A stretch of DNA of 64,000 bases from positions 1,049,486 to 1,113,485 of the forward strand of contig BCKT01000001.1 of assembly GCA_003116875.1 (NCBI GenBank). Direction: 5' to 3'. Both the position numbers and the translations under genes were made by a program. The DNA is from Takashimella koratensis (taxonomy: Eukaryota > Basidiomycota > Tremellomycetes > Trichosporonales > Tetragoniomycetaceae). The notes below the pieces were generated by a model. The model worked only from the letters and a program-made list of their open reading frames with translations. It searched no databases and had not been told where the DNA came from. Positions 1 to 16,924 of this stretch are shown in pieces; within the stretch, counting starts at the first letter, position 1, and each line of letters begins with the position of its first letter.

Positions 1-404
1 TCTGAATTTTGGCCATCACTGGGGGAATAAACAGGTCCTTTCATAGTTAAGCCGGGGGAAAACGTTCAGGGTCAGGGGGAAAAATACATTTTCACATCTC
101 ATGTCCGCCGGCTGCATCCGCAAAGTAATCACAGGGACGCAGTAGAGGGATCGTCCGCGTTTTTACGTAACATTCTCGTTTGAATCTCCGCCACACGCGT
201 CGCGGTCATGACCAGCCAGGGAGAGAGGGACCCTTTCCATATCCCGGGTGACGCGACTTTTCCATGTAACACCCCGTGGCCACCTTCCATCCCTTCATTT
301 CTCATTTCTCATTACCACCTCACCTCACCTCGACCCCTTCACCACCTCTCTCACCCTCGCCCTCGACCTCTCCTTTGCTCACGGACAATACCTAGCTCCC
401 CATC
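1..404. other. Upstream region of SMC3, no gene seen
   Basis: No convincing coding frame is visible here. The last 120 bases or so before the SMC3 start (about 285-400) are strongly pyrimidine-rich with repeated CCTC/CACCTC units, which is the usual look of basidiomycete core promoters and 5' leaders. The two short overlapping frames in 208-544 are products of this biased composition. I infer that the region holds the SMC3 promoter and 5' UTR; the left neighbour lies outside the window. Confidence 0.6.
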
Positions 405-5385
<4,981 letters not shown>

Positions 5386-5839
5386 GTGGTGGTCGTGACG
5401 GTAGTGCAGGGCGTTGTTTGGTCATTTCGTCGTTCATCTTCAACATCAACTCGTTTCCCTCACTGTACTTCCTTGTTCCTTCTCTGTATTCAGTGGCCCA
5501 TGCTGGTCAATAGCTGCTTCCGCTTTACTTCGCGACCTCGCAATTTTTCAGGTCTAGTTGGAGCTCTACAGCTCCCTCCCTCTCCAGCCGTCTCGCTTTC
5601 GCTTTCTCGTTCTGGTCTCTCATCGATTTCCCATTCAGCGTGATTCCCCCGTCTCTCGATAAGAAGAAGCAGAAGATGAGACCGAGATACGATCCATGCT
5701 GTTGTAGTCGTGGTGTGCGTAGGTGTGACTATAGTGCTATGCAGTCCCTCATGTAATATGAATGAGCAAACTTCTCTCTAAAACAATCTCGCCCCTCCTC
5801 TCCTCTCCTCTTCTTCCTCTACCCACCTCACCCTCTAAC
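5386..5839. other. Convergent intergenic region SMC3/URE4
   Basis: The region holds the two 3' ends. It is T- and C-rich in its first half and carries short AT-rich stretches near 5755-5790 that could serve for polyadenylation. No gene or repeat is evident. Confidence 0.5.
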
Positions 5840-7081
5840 TCAGATACACCTCGGCCACAATCCCGATCCAACGACCTCGCCTACCCCTCCATATTTCAAA
5901 ACCTCCCTAATCCACACTCTCGCATCCTCCACATGCTCCGCTGCAACACGCACTACCCCTCCTTTCCCCTTTTCGACAGGTGAGAAGGACCACAGCAGGC
6001 CCGGTGGCGCCGGGAGTTGGAACTGCGACGTCCCGTCCTCGATGGAGGCGAGGTGCGACAGGAGAGGAACAAGGTGAGGGCCATAGATCAGGAGGGTAGC
6101 GTAGACGTGGTAAGGGGCGCAACGGAGGGCGACGGGCGTGTAAGGGGTTGAAGCGGTGGACGTGGTGGTGATGGTGGTGGGGAGAGAAGGGGTGGAAAGT
6201 GTTGAGTCAAGGTTGGAGAGAACCATACGTTCTCGCATTATCGTTCGGTCGCCAAGGAGGACTTCGTTCGTACTTGCGTAGCTGTCCATCGCCCAGATCT
6301 CTTCATCTCCTGCGCCATCGATCCCGGCTCCGTCCTCATCAATTGCTGTAGCAGAAACAGGCTCCCCGTCGTCGTCTTCTCCGCGGTTCGGTGGCGGAAC
6401 AGGGGCTGCAGGCGGTGGTCGTTGCCCTCGACCCGAATTGACCCAGTCGAGAAGGAGAAGCGACGCCGATCCGTCAGAAGGAAGCACGAATCGCTGAGCC
6501 TGGACGTATCGAGATGACCTGAATGGTGAGATCGAGTCTGGTAGAAGCAATAGTATTGATCCCGGGTGAAGAATAACATGTAACCGTTGTTTCGTAGGTG
6601 GCATCCCTCCCTCTCTTTCTCCCTCTCCCATTCCTAGTGCCGGTCCTGATCTTGAGTCGTTTGGATGAGACTGGGAAGGCACGACACGTACGAGCGAGTG
6701 AGAAAGGGGTCGGATTCCTACTCGGCGCTTAAACACCTTCGTACTCCCTTGAGTCAACATGACTATCCCGCACCCTGCATCTACCTCGACCGAAAGCGAT
6801 ACCAGGTCACCCGCGACCAAACCACCGCCGTAGGCGAGAGTATAGACCGTGGCGAGATTTCGGGGCTGAGAAGGGAGCGGAGAGGGCGCGAGTAATTTGA
6901 GCGGATAAGAAGCGAGGAGGGTAGAAAAGTGGGCGCGAAGTGGGTTGGTTAGGTGAAGCCGGCCGGAACCGGGTGTCTGAGCTCGGCGAGAGGAGGATGG
7001 CAGTGAGAGAGGTAATGGGACAGAGGGAGAGGCGGGGAGTGAAGACCCAGAGGCCACAGAGGAGGAGACGGCGGTTGCCAT
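5840..7081 (-). CDS. URE4: Urease accessory protein UreD (Ure4-type)
   Basis: UreD-family proteins form the scaffold with UreF and UreG that delivers nickel to the urease active site in the cytosol. The gene appears intronless, unusual in this window, and yields about 413 residues from the chosen ATG at 7081. A longer in-frame start at 7246 adds 55 residues without family resemblance and lies in the shared promoter, so I prefer 7081. Family hallmarks are clear: PLKLLAPS (about residues 60-67), the core YGGGLVAGD (84-92) followed by a V-x-V strand, and LTQGSTKVF (109-117), then a region around 185-215 with HPGSILLLLPD and QRF, and LLLLDWVNSGR. Compared with bacterial UreD it has acidic and proline-rich inserts (about residues 130-160 and 240-275), as fungal members often do. 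It is divergent from the long-chain-base kinase. I am confident of family, less of the exact start. Confidence 0.9.
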   Translation of the reverse strand: MATAVSSSVASGSSLPASPSVPLPLSLPSSSRRAQTPGSGRLHLTNPLRAHFSTLLASYPLKLLAPSPLPSQPRNLATVYTLAYGGGLVAGDLVSLSVEVDAGCGIVMLTQGSTKVFKRRVGIRPLSHSLVRVVPSQSHPNDSRSGPALGMGEGEREGGMPPTKQRLHVILHPGSILLLLPDSISPFRSSRYVQAQRFVLPSDGSASLLLLDWVNSGRGQRPPPAAPVPPPNRGEDDDGEPVSATAIDEDGAGIDGAGDEEIWAMDSYASTNEVLLGDRTIMRERMVLSNLDSTLSTPSLPTTITTTSTASTPYTPVALRCAPYHVYATLLIYGPHLVPLLSHLASIEDGTSQFQLPAPPGLLWSFSPVEKGKGGVVRVAAEHVEDARVWIREVLKYGGVGEVVGSGLWPRCI

Positions 7082-7359
7082 TGGGATGTAGACGAGTGAG
7101 GGAGAGTCAAGAGTCAAGTCGAGATAGCGGACCAGCGAGTAATATACCGAAACAAGAGAGGGATCCGAAACGAGCGGGAATAAAGTCACGTGCTCTGAAA
7201 CGCAAGATCGGGCCAGCGGCCATCCTAGCCAGCGAGCTACGGTCACCGATCAGGATCAGTCAGTCACCGCCCATTCACCCCTGGTCCAAGGTATCAGTCA
7301 CCAACTCATTCCTCAATCCCCATCCTCATCCACCGTAGACTCTTCGGCAGTCAGTAGCC
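7082..7359. promoter_or_regulatory. Shared promoter URE4 / long-chain-base kinase
   Basis: These 278 bases separate two divergent starts. A CACGTG palindrome lies at 7187-7192, close to the midpoint, a typical bHLH-type binding core. Its function here is inferred only from position. Confidence 0.45.
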
Positions 7360-9714
7360 ATGGCGCCTCAGGATATCCCGGTGGTACTGCAGAACGAGAA
7401 ACATGGGATCCTTACGCTCGAAGATGGTCGGCTCGACGTGATCCAGTTGTCTCGTGAAGGCCGACGTAAGTTGTATTCCAACATCACCTACCTACCATCC
7501 ACCATGCCCTAACCTATCTATATCTACTTTGTGTCCGCCCACACTCTACTTGTTCCACTGACGCTGCCTCCCACAACTCGCGCAGCACCCAAACGCCTCT
7601 TATCATGCGCGACTCGCTTGGTTCTCCGCGCGCGCCTCGCCTCGGCCACGGGTCAATCAACACTCGGCCAACGTCGTCGGCTCGACCTGCATGTTCTCCT
7701 GCAGAAACCGAAAAGCACCGAGCTCAGGCTTAGCAAAATCCATGTACTCGTTGATCCGATCAACCTCCCCGAGGCAGAGGAGTGGTGTGACGGGCTCATG
7801 GCGGAGGCGTACACAGGTGAGCTCTTGGGGTGGGGGGTCTGGGCGTCCTTTCCCTCACTGGCACAACTAGCAGAGGTCGAGGTTGTCGAAATTCAGCAAT
7901 TAGGAGGCGCTGGAGAGCTGTGGCTGATGAGATCCTTGGAGAAGGTATCAAACAGTACAGAAGCGTGCTGCTGATCGTCAACCCCGTCGGCGGCAAGGGG
8001 AAAGCGAAGAGTATAGTCAGCAAAACGGTCATGCCGATTCTCGAAGCGGCGGGATGCACCGTGGACCTCCGAGGTGAGTGTAGCTTCAGATCCGCTACTT
8101 CGGGGTCGACAGCTCACTCTTGTACAGAAACGACGCATCGCTTTCATGCGCAGGAGATCGCCGCGCAGATGGACCTCTCGTACGAGTGAGTCTCATTAGC
8201 CTTTTTATACCGCACCTCGAGATGACGACCGTCTGGACCACTTCCATTCTATACACCTAGCTGACTATTTGATCAGTCTGATCGCCGTCGCATCTGGTGA
8301 TGGAACAGTCAACGAAGTGTTCAATGGCCTTGCCGCGCGTCCAAATGCGAAGAAAGCGCTGCGAACGCCTATCGCACCTATCGCTACCGGATCGGCATGT
8401 GCAGTAGCTATCAACCTCTTCGGAGTGAAGGATACATTCAACATTGAACTTCAATGTCTCAACATTATCAAAGGTGAACCCTCGGCCTTTACCCCTCTGT
8501 CCTTCTATGGCCTGACTTGCTGACGTTGTTTGTCGCCATAGGCCAACACCTCCCGATTGATCTCTGCTCCGTCCTTGTCCTCCCAACCCTCGAACGGCGC
8601 GTCTCCTTCTTCGCCATCGCCCTGGGACTCATGGTCGATCTCGATATTGGTACCGAGCACCTCCGATGGATGGGCGACGCGAGGTTCATGTACGGTTTCC
8701 TTCGTGGGATGGTCGGGAACAAGAACTTCAAGTGTCGGTTGAAGATGAAAGTCGTGGCGCATGATAAAATCGAGATGGCGAGGAGCGCGAGAGAACATGC
8801 TCAGGCCTCTCGAAGTCATGACTTTGGACATGGGGCGAGCGAGGGCGGGGAAAGTGATGGTGCTGGTGCTAGTGGAGTCGGGAGGAGCGGGGCTAGCGCT
8901 GATCAGTTGAGCGCGTTGGAGAATGGGAGCAAGGGTGAAACGAGCCAAGCAGGTGGAGAGACTTCGAATGGCTCAAATGAGACGGACAAGGCGGCAAAAG
9001 GAGACGAGGAAGGGTGGTTGGTGCCTGCATCTAAACTGCAGCCGGACGAGAGCTGGATGACAATCGAGTGCGATGGGGACAAGCCGAAAAAGTTCAAGAA
9101 AGTGTCAGCCGACGCAGGACCTGGTGGATGGGAAGATGGGAATGGGATCCTCTACATATAGTGAGTGGCCATAGTGCCCTTCTTCATTCTGCGCTCTGGA
9201 CCGATGGCACAGGAATGGGCTCATAGGTGAATCTTGAATGAGGCTAACAGTCCTTACCGCCTAGCTCCGGATTGATACCATGGGTCGCGAGGGATTTGAT
9301 GCAGTTCCCAGCAGTCACATCGGGTCAGGGCCTGATCGATATCGTTATCCAGTCGATCACGTCAAGAGCGACTTTGGCGAATGCTATCACGGGAGCTGAG
9401 AAGGGTGAAGCTTACTGGATGGACTGCCAGCATTACTTCAAGGGTGAGTGAGGGGTGTGGGTAAATGTCATCTCACAGTTTGGGAGATCATTTGGATCGT
9501 TGCTGATTTACCGGTCCAATATGGTGCAGTCTCCGCTTTCATTGTGGAAAACTTGGATAAAGCAAATCAACCCATCTTTACAATCGATGGTGAAGCGTTT
9601 CCATTCGAAGAGTTTCACGTCGATATCATGCCCAGAGTGGCGAGGTTGATGAGTCTCGATGGTCATTTCTACCTTAGCGAGTTTTTGCAGAAGCAGGAGG
9701 ACAAGGTCAAGTAA
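7360..9714 (+). CDS. LCB4: Sphingoid long-chain-base kinase (LCB4/LCB5, sphingosine kinase family)
   Basis: The product is a lipid kinase of the diacylglycerol/sphingosine kinase superfamily that would phosphorylate sphingoid bases such as phytosphingosine. About eight exons give roughly 580 residues. Starting at MAPQDIPVVL, an N-terminal lipid-recognition-like part is followed by the catalytic core: LLIVNPVGGKGKA (near 7965-8000), AVASGDGTVNEVFNGLA (near 8285-8330; the nucleotide-binding SGDG loop) and PIATGSACAVA (near 8370-8410). A large exon (8541-9161) carries the second lobe, beginning with FFAIALGLMVDLDIG, and includes a low-complexity Gly/Ser/Glu insert (about 8800-9000) that looks disordered. 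The C-terminal exons carry VDGEAFPFEEFHVDIMP, the conserved end of the kinase fold. The exact 3' splice site of the second intron (about 7815-7905) is uncertain. LCB4 and LCB5 cannot be told apart from sequence alone. Confidence 0.9.
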
Positions 9715-9929
9715 GGGTCAAGAAGTGGGGTAACTAGAGAGAAAGGGGTATGCGCAGTTGGGTGAGAGCGCGCAAGACATTGGGAGCCAAGGGAACACGG
9801 GGTAATGAGAAACGGTATTGACAGTAGTCACTGGCAAGATTCATCCATGGGTTTTTTGTACATATTCGTGAATAGTTCGTTAATGAAAATCCAATGATCT
9901 CCCCTACACCTCAGCGCGGCGCCGTGCGT

Positions 9930-12434
9930 TTATGAACACGTCTTTTGCTTTCCTTCCCCGCTCCACGCTTTCATGATCGTCAGACCACAGTTGAGGACAA
10001 GGACGGTCGCGCCAAATGCGACACAAATGACGGCTGGTAGTTTTTGACGAGAGTACCATGGCCCCTTGAGTAATGCGAAATAAGCCATGGCAGGGAACTA
10101 GATCGGAGCATGTCAGTTTCGGTCCGAGATGTGGGTAGGTGAAGTGTGCGAGAGTGCAGGCCTGAAGAACTTACGATGAAAGCGAGAGCAGTGGCGCTGA
10201 GCCCTCCAGCGATCTCAAGAACAACACCGAGATCGCAAGTGAGCAGGGAGACTGGACGTGAAGGGAAGATCGATATCAGCTGCAGGTTCATCTCACGGGG
10301 TTGGCTTTGCAAACAAACCGACTCACCCAGCATGGCACTGAAGACGATACATGAGGTAACGACGATATGGCGAGTTTGGCTAAACGGTTTATCTTTAAAG
10401 AAATAATCCTCGATGACTTCGCGACAGACGTAGTTCTCCAGCGGGACTGCATAGAGTCAGTACACCAGCTCCGGGTAACTAAGCTGGTTGGAGAAGGGCA
10501 GAGGATACACGTCGTCTTACCCCGACTCACTTGTGGTAGACATATTCGCACCAAAGCAGAATCGAGCAATATTGATCACCCAATCATCTCTGGGGAAATT
10601 GTTCAAGATATTTCCTTCAGTCTTGTCTGTGAAGACGAGGAAGCCGGTAACTGCCATAAGCAAGCAACAGACTAGACTCATCCCTGTCGACGCATGAGTG
10701 ACGGCGTTGAAACGGTCAAGGGTGGGGGTTTGGATCGAGCGGTAGATGAACATGGTGTTGTGGTGGCAGACAAACTAGTAGGTGAGATGTCAGCACAGGA
10801 GCGGGAGTGGGGTATAGTGTAGGAGACAAGAGCAAAGTCCTTGGGATCCCAGACTTACGGCAAAGCTGATGACGCCGATAGCCTCAAACACGCCAGGCCG
10901 TATCAACGACAACGCGGTCAGGGGTGAGCCTCGGAGCGAGCTGTCTACAGCAATCCCTCGAAAAACGACGGCAAAAACGATCACGGCCATTGACACCAAT
11001 GCTGGGAAGATTTCTGTCAGCGCAAGCCCATATCACCACCGCAAACTCATAAGCCAGGTCTCCCGCTACGAATCCGAAGCTGACTCACCAAATCCAGACG
11101 ACTTGGAGAGCTTGACGATATCCCGATGCAGACTAAGCGGGAATGAAACCCCAATTGTGCACAGACAAATGACAAGCCTACGATCAATGAGGAATCGCAA
11201 GATCGAGCTCGTTTCGAGGAAAGGAAAGATCCAAGCGATGACGTGTGGGATGGTGTCGCCGATGATCACGTTGAATGCGCACATCCTAAATCAAGGAATG
11301 TGTTAGCGTATATGATGGGTGGTGGAGAAATGGGTGGAGGAAGAGAGAGAATGAAAAGCGAGCTCACCCGCCGAAAGCAAAGGCGAATTGGAAGAAGGAG
11401 ACCGAGGCGGATCCCGCGGACCCGAAACAGTGGTGCATGACCTGTAAGATGGGTACGCGTCAGTCGAGCTCTTCATGTTATCGTTCCAGTATCTGCAGCC
11501 CGAGACCTCCTCCCCAAGCATATAGTTGGTCATGAGATGCCTCACCTCAAAGTACGAGTCGCGACCGCTAAGCTTGGCGTTGATAACGACCAGCCGGATG
11601 GTCCTAAACAAAGGAAAAGCATAAGCATGAATTCCCGTGCACTTGTCGCAGTTTATACGAGGAAAGAGGCGAAGGGCACATACCAGTCTGTGACGCCTGC
11701 GAGGACGATGAGGAGGATTACACCCATGACGAACCCAGCCTGAGCGACTGCGTAAGGCAAGCTGCGAGAAGCGATGAGTGCTTGAAACAGTTTTCAATAT
11801 CGAGGTCAAGACTCACCCAATGATACCTGCGCCCAATATAGAATTGGCCATCTGGAGACAATGGTTAGAGTCCATTCATAAGTGCGAGGGAGAGCAGGAT
11901 GAGAGACGGATACGAGACCTACATTTGCGATCCCAGCGAGAAGTGTCCCTCGGACCGCTGACATGGGATGGTCAAGCATCACTTCTTCGACGTCCTCCTG
12001 TGTCGCTCTATCGCTAGGTAACAGCGGTGCTGTCACCGTATCTTCTTCCGCATGATCATCATCCGGCGCTTTGAACACTAGCCTAGGTGAACACTTCCAT
12101 TCTGTCTGAAACCCTCAGTCGACTTACAGATCTCCTCGTCGGGCTCGCGCTTCCCAGCTTCAACATCGACCGAGCGCCTACCCAGGCTCGTCCGGCTCCC
12201 TGTAAGTGCGTCGGACGCAGTCTTTGCCAGCGCTTTAGGCGCAAGTACGAGGCTCGTCGCAGACCCGTTGAGTGAGCTGCCCGGAGACGCGCGCCGAGAG
12301 GAAAGCCGAGAGGAACCAGCTTGCTGAAAGTATATCTCGTGATTGGGACCATGAGGACCGGGGCCGAGCCCTGGACCAGATACGAGTGGGTACGACTCGG
12401 GTTCAGGCGAGGAGCCAGAGTTGCGTCGTGGCAT
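9930..12434 (-). CDS. Amino-acid transporter, SLC38/AVT5-7 type (Aa_trans family)
   Basis: This is a multi-pass membrane carrier of the amino acid/auxin permease family, in fungi usually vacuolar and exporting or importing neutral or basic amino acids. About twelve exons give roughly 580 residues from the ATG at 12434. The N-terminal 150 residues or so are cytosolic, Ser/Gly-rich and disordered. The first membrane helix carries the family signature MANSILGAGIIGLPYAVAQAGF, split by an intron near 11815-11850. Further hydrophobic segments follow with characteristic pieces FAFGGMCAFNVIIGDTIP, FVCHHNTMFIYRSIQTPT (a conserved helix) and a C-terminal helix ending NCGLTIMKAW. The short tail ends KTCS. 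The NSILGAGIIGLPYA form points to the AVT5/6/7-SLC38 branch rather than AVT1/3/4. Substrate cannot be assigned. It is convergent with the lipid kinase and divergent from AFI1. Confidence 0.88.
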
Positions 12435-12784
12435 CGTGAGGTGGTTTGGTGAATGGTTGAACGTGATGAAGGTTGAAAGAGAGAGAGGACAAAGAAAGAG
12501 AGGACTTAAGGACACAGGAACCGAGCAAGTGAACAGCTGGCGGTGAAACGCGGGGCCGATTACAGTCACGTGGTAAGCACGTGGCAGGCCTCGAGAGGAG
12601 AACGACAACAACAATCAGCCAATTCATACATTCATCATCTCGACAATTTCAACCACTCACAACACTCATCCCATCGCTAGACATCGTTCCAGTGCCTCTC
12701 TCGACTAGAAGCGAACACAGGCCGACAACAGCCCCCCAACCTCCTTTCCTTCGGCTCGCTTCCCCCCTCTTGACCCCCCCGGCC
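12435..12784. promoter_or_regulatory. Shared promoter transporter / AFI1 with paired E-boxes
   Basis: Two CACGTG palindromes lie at 12567-12572 and 12578-12583, their starts 11 bases apart, so they face the same side of the helix. A CCAAT pentamer is at 12619-12623. The last 90 bases before AFI1 are pyrimidine-rich. Roles are inferred from position and motif identity. Confidence 0.55.
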
Positions 12785-15592
12785 ATGTCAGTAACCATCG
12801 CGCCAATGCCGACGTCGGCGCTGCCACCTGAGACACCTCGGTCTGCTAGGACCATCCCGTCCCTTGAGCGCGACTTTGAGAGTGAACTTGGTGCGGACCT
12901 TGACGACGAGATGGGGGAACCAGAGGAGGAGGCTGTGCATTTTTGTCTCCTTGCAGAGTTTGATATCGATGCCGGCGCGACATTGTCACACCAGTATCCG
13001 TTTCCAACAGGGACTGACGAGCAGTGAGTTGAGGACGCGGGGACTGACTCGTGTAGTGCCAGATCAATTCCTATTCACGTATTGGAGAGGGATCTGAAGA
13101 TGTAGAAGAGCACTAGGGCAGCGCTGACTCGCTCTTTAGCCGCCTGGCAGAGCTCATGCTTCCCGACGGTGCGCACCTTCGACCTGAAGACTGGACAATC
13201 TTCTACCTTGGTCAAACACCATCCAGCGCCATTGCGCCAGTCTTAGAACACGGATCGACCTCGGCGGAAGTTTCGGTCCTCGCGAACAAGCGCGCTAGCA
13301 TGTACTTGCCCAACGAGCGGCCTCAGCGAGGTGCGGCAGGTGGGGGTTTGTTGTATGTCTTGAATTGCGTAAGGATGAAGGAGGATAAGACAGTGAGGAG
13401 AGGGGCTATGGTCAAGGCGATGGCCATTGCCACGCCAAATCCTTATATCGGAATCTATAAGGTGAGCTCGGTACTCCTAGCACGCTGCGGTGGACTGGAG
13501 AGATGAGCTGATACCCGTGAAATTAGCCGCTGCTGTTGCTCGCGCTCGAAGAGTACTTTATCAACCCATCCCACGACATCCTCGCGCGGCTGTTCGACTC
13601 TGCCAACGCCATTTCCACTGCTGGTATGCCTTCGTTGTCCCGAGACGAGCGGATCCTCCTCCGGCTCTCTGAGCGGAAAGACCTGTTCGAAGAGCGGTTT
13701 GGCGTATCGGACCCAGTCCCCTCCGGTAGCGCGGTCAAGGAGAGCTTTGACCATGCGAGCGAGACTCATGGATCGGGATCTCAGTCGCATGAGGGATACA
13801 CCGGCGGTCGACCAGGTGTTACACGACACGCATCGATCTCGTCGTCTACTCAGATCCATGCGACTCCGGGATCCCGAGATGGAGGAGGGAGGTCGACACC
13901 GGATGGATACGAGATCAAGAAACGAGGAGTGCCTCGGGATACACATTATTTTGAGACCGAGGCAAAGTTTAAGAAGATTACCGTGCCGATTCGGATACCT
14001 ATGACTGTGTTTGATGAGGACGTTGGCGATGTGAGTGAGACTGCGACTTTGTGTCCAAACCCAACCGCTGACACGCCGCAGTACTCTGTGATCGAGCTGG
14101 TTCAGACATTCTCAACATCCAACCCCTTCCCGGCGCCCTTCCACCCTCACCTGCACACAAATGGCGCCAACACCCACCCTGTGATCCTCATCATGAACGC
14201 GATTATCGCCTACAAGCGCGTCATGTTCCTCGGCCACGGTATGCCCGCTCACCAAGTGGCCAAAATGGTTCTGGCGGCGTGTGCGATCGCATCGGGTTGC
14301 GGCCAAGTGTTGCGGAGTATCACTGAGAGTGCTTTCCCTTATGCCAACCTCGCGAGTCTCGATGTGCTGGAAGAGTTCTCCGGGTTCGTCGTGGGTGTGA
14401 CCAACCCGCGATTCGAGGAGCTTCCTTCCACATGGGACGTGCTGTGTAACCTCGAGACAGGCAAGGTCACCGTCTCGAAAGACTACCGACCCGGCGGTCC
14501 GTCCAACCTCTCCAAGGCGTCCGATGGCAGCCTTGGGTCCGTCGTTAAAGTCGACGAAGATATGGCGGTCAGTAACACCCCTGCATCCAAGATGCAATCC
14601 TCCGCCAAAGCCGACTGCGTCGATAACTTGTTCATGGACGAGATCACCTCAGCCATGGCGGCGCATTACGGCGAGGCACACGTCCGAATCAGGTTCGCAG
14701 AGTACATGGACCGGTTCACGAAACTCGCTTCGTATCAGGAGTACATGCATACGGGGGCGACAAAAATTGGGTGGCCGGTTGCGGCGTATAGGGAAGGGGG
14801 ACAATTGGGGAGTGGGGCGGTGTTTGTGGATGACACCACGAAGCAGAGAGAGATGTGGTCAAATGGACATCGGATTGACGCTTGGAGGAAGACAAAGAGC
14901 TACAAGTTGTTTCAAAAGGTATGTCTGGGAGCATGTTGCTGTGCTCTTGATGTCTTGGGTGGATGAGGGAAAAGGAAGGGACTAATTCCCGCTCGTACAG
15001 GATTGGATTCGGGACGAGGAGAAGCGAGCAATGTACGGGTTTGACCTGCCTCATCAAGTGGCGCGACTGCGATACGCCAAGAACATGTCGGGTCAAGAAG
15101 CCGAGAGTATCTTCATTGCCCTCGCCTCGACCGTCACATCCTACGACCAGGTTGTAGAGGTGAGTCACTGTCTCTGCAAATGATGTGAAATGCGGGGGGT
15201 GCTGATGATTCCATACCTACTGTAGCTCCTCACGCTGCTTCCGATGCACCGTGGTGGGCTGATGCCCATTGCAAATGGGCTGTTCCACCCCTGGCCAGCA
15301 GTGCGCGAACACACGGTCGACTTGTTAGTCACCATCCAACAGTTCACGGTGAGTAGCATGTAGCTCAACTAGTCTGCGTTGCCTGTTTCTGGTCATGCGC
15401 CACAATTACAGCGGCCACGAGATCCATGCTGACATTAACACCACCCAGCCTGGCCGGGTAGCTCTCCTCTCGCTCAACTACTATCATCGCAAAACGTTCT
15501 TGGAGCTCTTGGAGAGGCGGGAAGTACGCATGGCCACATCAAGGCCTGAGATTGAGGGTTCGCCGGTCACGATCATGGGCACACCGCGGTAA
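12785..15592 (+). CDS. AFI1: AFI1-like Arf3-interacting polarity protein (DENN/SPA-type)
   Basis: Yeast Afi1 binds the GTPase Arf3 and helps distribute it at polarised growth sites; the family couples an N-terminal Afi1 docking domain with a 'stabilisation of polarity axis' (SPA) region. Seven exons give about 780 residues. The N-terminus after MSVTIAPMPTS is short and acidic. The docking domain is recognisable from HFCLLAEFDIDAGATLSHQYPFP, LAELMLPDGAHLRPEDWTIF (13139-13200) and LLYVLNCVRMKED. The middle carries a Ser/Arg-rich linker (13740-13920), then VPIRIPMTVFDEDVGD and the SPA-like block from YSVIELVQTFS to about 14500 with AIIAYKRVMFLGHGMPA. The last exons encode LPMHRGGLMPIANGLFHPWP and a conserved YYHRKTFLELLERREV end. 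The protein ends TIMGTPR. Family is clear from these blocks; direct binding to Arf3 is inferred from homology. Confidence 0.85.
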
Positions 15593-15791
15593 CGAGGGTC
15601 GTTTGATAATGCCACGCATGTAACGTGTATGATGATGACTGGGCTGGAAACGTCATCGACGCTGACGCTGAGAGATAGCAGTAGTGATCAGTTTAAAGGG
15701 CAGGCAAGATGACACCTCAGAGAACAGTGCACAATGCAACCTGAGGACTCGGGGTCTAGGTCTCATGAAAAATCCAAATACATCCAGGCAA

Positions 15792-16924
15792 TCAAGCAAC
15801 GAGGGTCGAAGCGGTGGAAGCCTCGTACTTGAAGGTGGGGGGAACCTGCTGAGTCTTGATGTAGTAGCGGGCAAGACGGTGGATACGGGACTCGATGAGA
15901 ATCATGCGGCTGCAGTTGGGTCAGCACGAGTTGGGAAGGCGTGAAGCGTAATCGATCAAGAGTGGATGAGAGAAAAATATGAGGTGAGAACACTCACAAC
16001 TTGGCGTCCTTGTCACCGCGGTTGCGCTCAAGGTGCTTTCGAACAGAGACGGCCTTCTTGATGAGGTGGTACATGTCCTCGGGGATGGAGGGGGCGAGAC
16101 CTGGTAAAGTCAGCGTTGAGGTCAAGCAATCCATCGATATTTTTCCACACCCCAGCGAAAATCTCCTGCACCCTTTCGTTCTAACAAGTGTTCATTCCTT
16201 TGATGAACCCCTCCCTCACTTGCTTTCCTATCCAGCCGCATCCTCTCACATACGACCCCCTCCCGTTCCCACGAATCCGCCCAACACCAGCACCGCCTGA
16301 TCACTATTCACTACCCTCACACCACCAAACTCAGCGCAGACCTAGCACTCACCGTTGGTCTTGAGGATCCTGAGGATCTTGTTGCCGGTAATAGACTTGA
16401 CCTGGGGGACACCCTGGGAGTCACGGAGGATGACACCAATCTGCGAGGGGGAGAGACCACGACGCGCGAGCTTGAAGATCTGGTCGCAGACCTCCTCGGG
16501 GGTGGTCTTGGACCACGACGGCTGGGAGCGGCGGTAGGGGAGCGCCGAGGCCGACATACCCTTGCCCTTCGAGTGCATACTGTAAATAATGGTCAGATAC
16601 TTGTTTGAAGGTTGATATCGCAGACTGGCAACTCTCTTCGTTCTCTTCGCACATCCCAACTACTCCACTGTTCACGACGAAGCGGATGACCCCTACGGCC
16701 ACCTCTTCTACTGCCGACACCTTGAATGTTGCGACGCTCGCAGCCAGTCATCCCTTGTCCCACTCCATCACGCCGAACCTTCCACCAAACCGCCTAATCC
16801 TTCTTGGTCTCACGACACCGGTCCGGACCGCCGTCCCCAGATCCTCTCCCTTGACATCCCACTTGTCCCTCCTTTTCCGTCTCCATCGATGAACCCTCTG
16901 CGCAGCGTCTACTCACCGACCCAT
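15792..16924 (-). CDS. RPS13: 40S ribosomal protein S13 (uS15)
   Basis: This is the small-subunit protein uS15, about 151 residues like other eukaryotic orthologues. Exon 1 has only eight coding bases (16917-16924), joined to exon 2 starting at 16579 to read [20 protein letters not shown]. Exon 2 holds [21 protein letters not shown] and the following [17 protein letters not shown]; exon 3 [21 protein letters not shown]; exon 4 the C-terminus [17 protein letters not shown] and [13 protein letters not shown]. The first intron (16580-16916) is 337 nt, long for this window, as in many ribosomal protein genes. I looked for C/D snoRNA boxes in it and found none convincing. The gene is divergent from RPS6 and convergent with AFI1. 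Confidence 0.97.

Noticed and set aside
7082..7246. Longer N-terminus for URE4 starting at 7246
   Set aside because: The extra 55 residues have no family resemblance and cover the shared promoter with a CACGTG site.
16580..16916. snoRNA in the long first intron of RPS13
   Set aside because: No convincing box C, box D or H/ACA pair was found on the transcribed strand.
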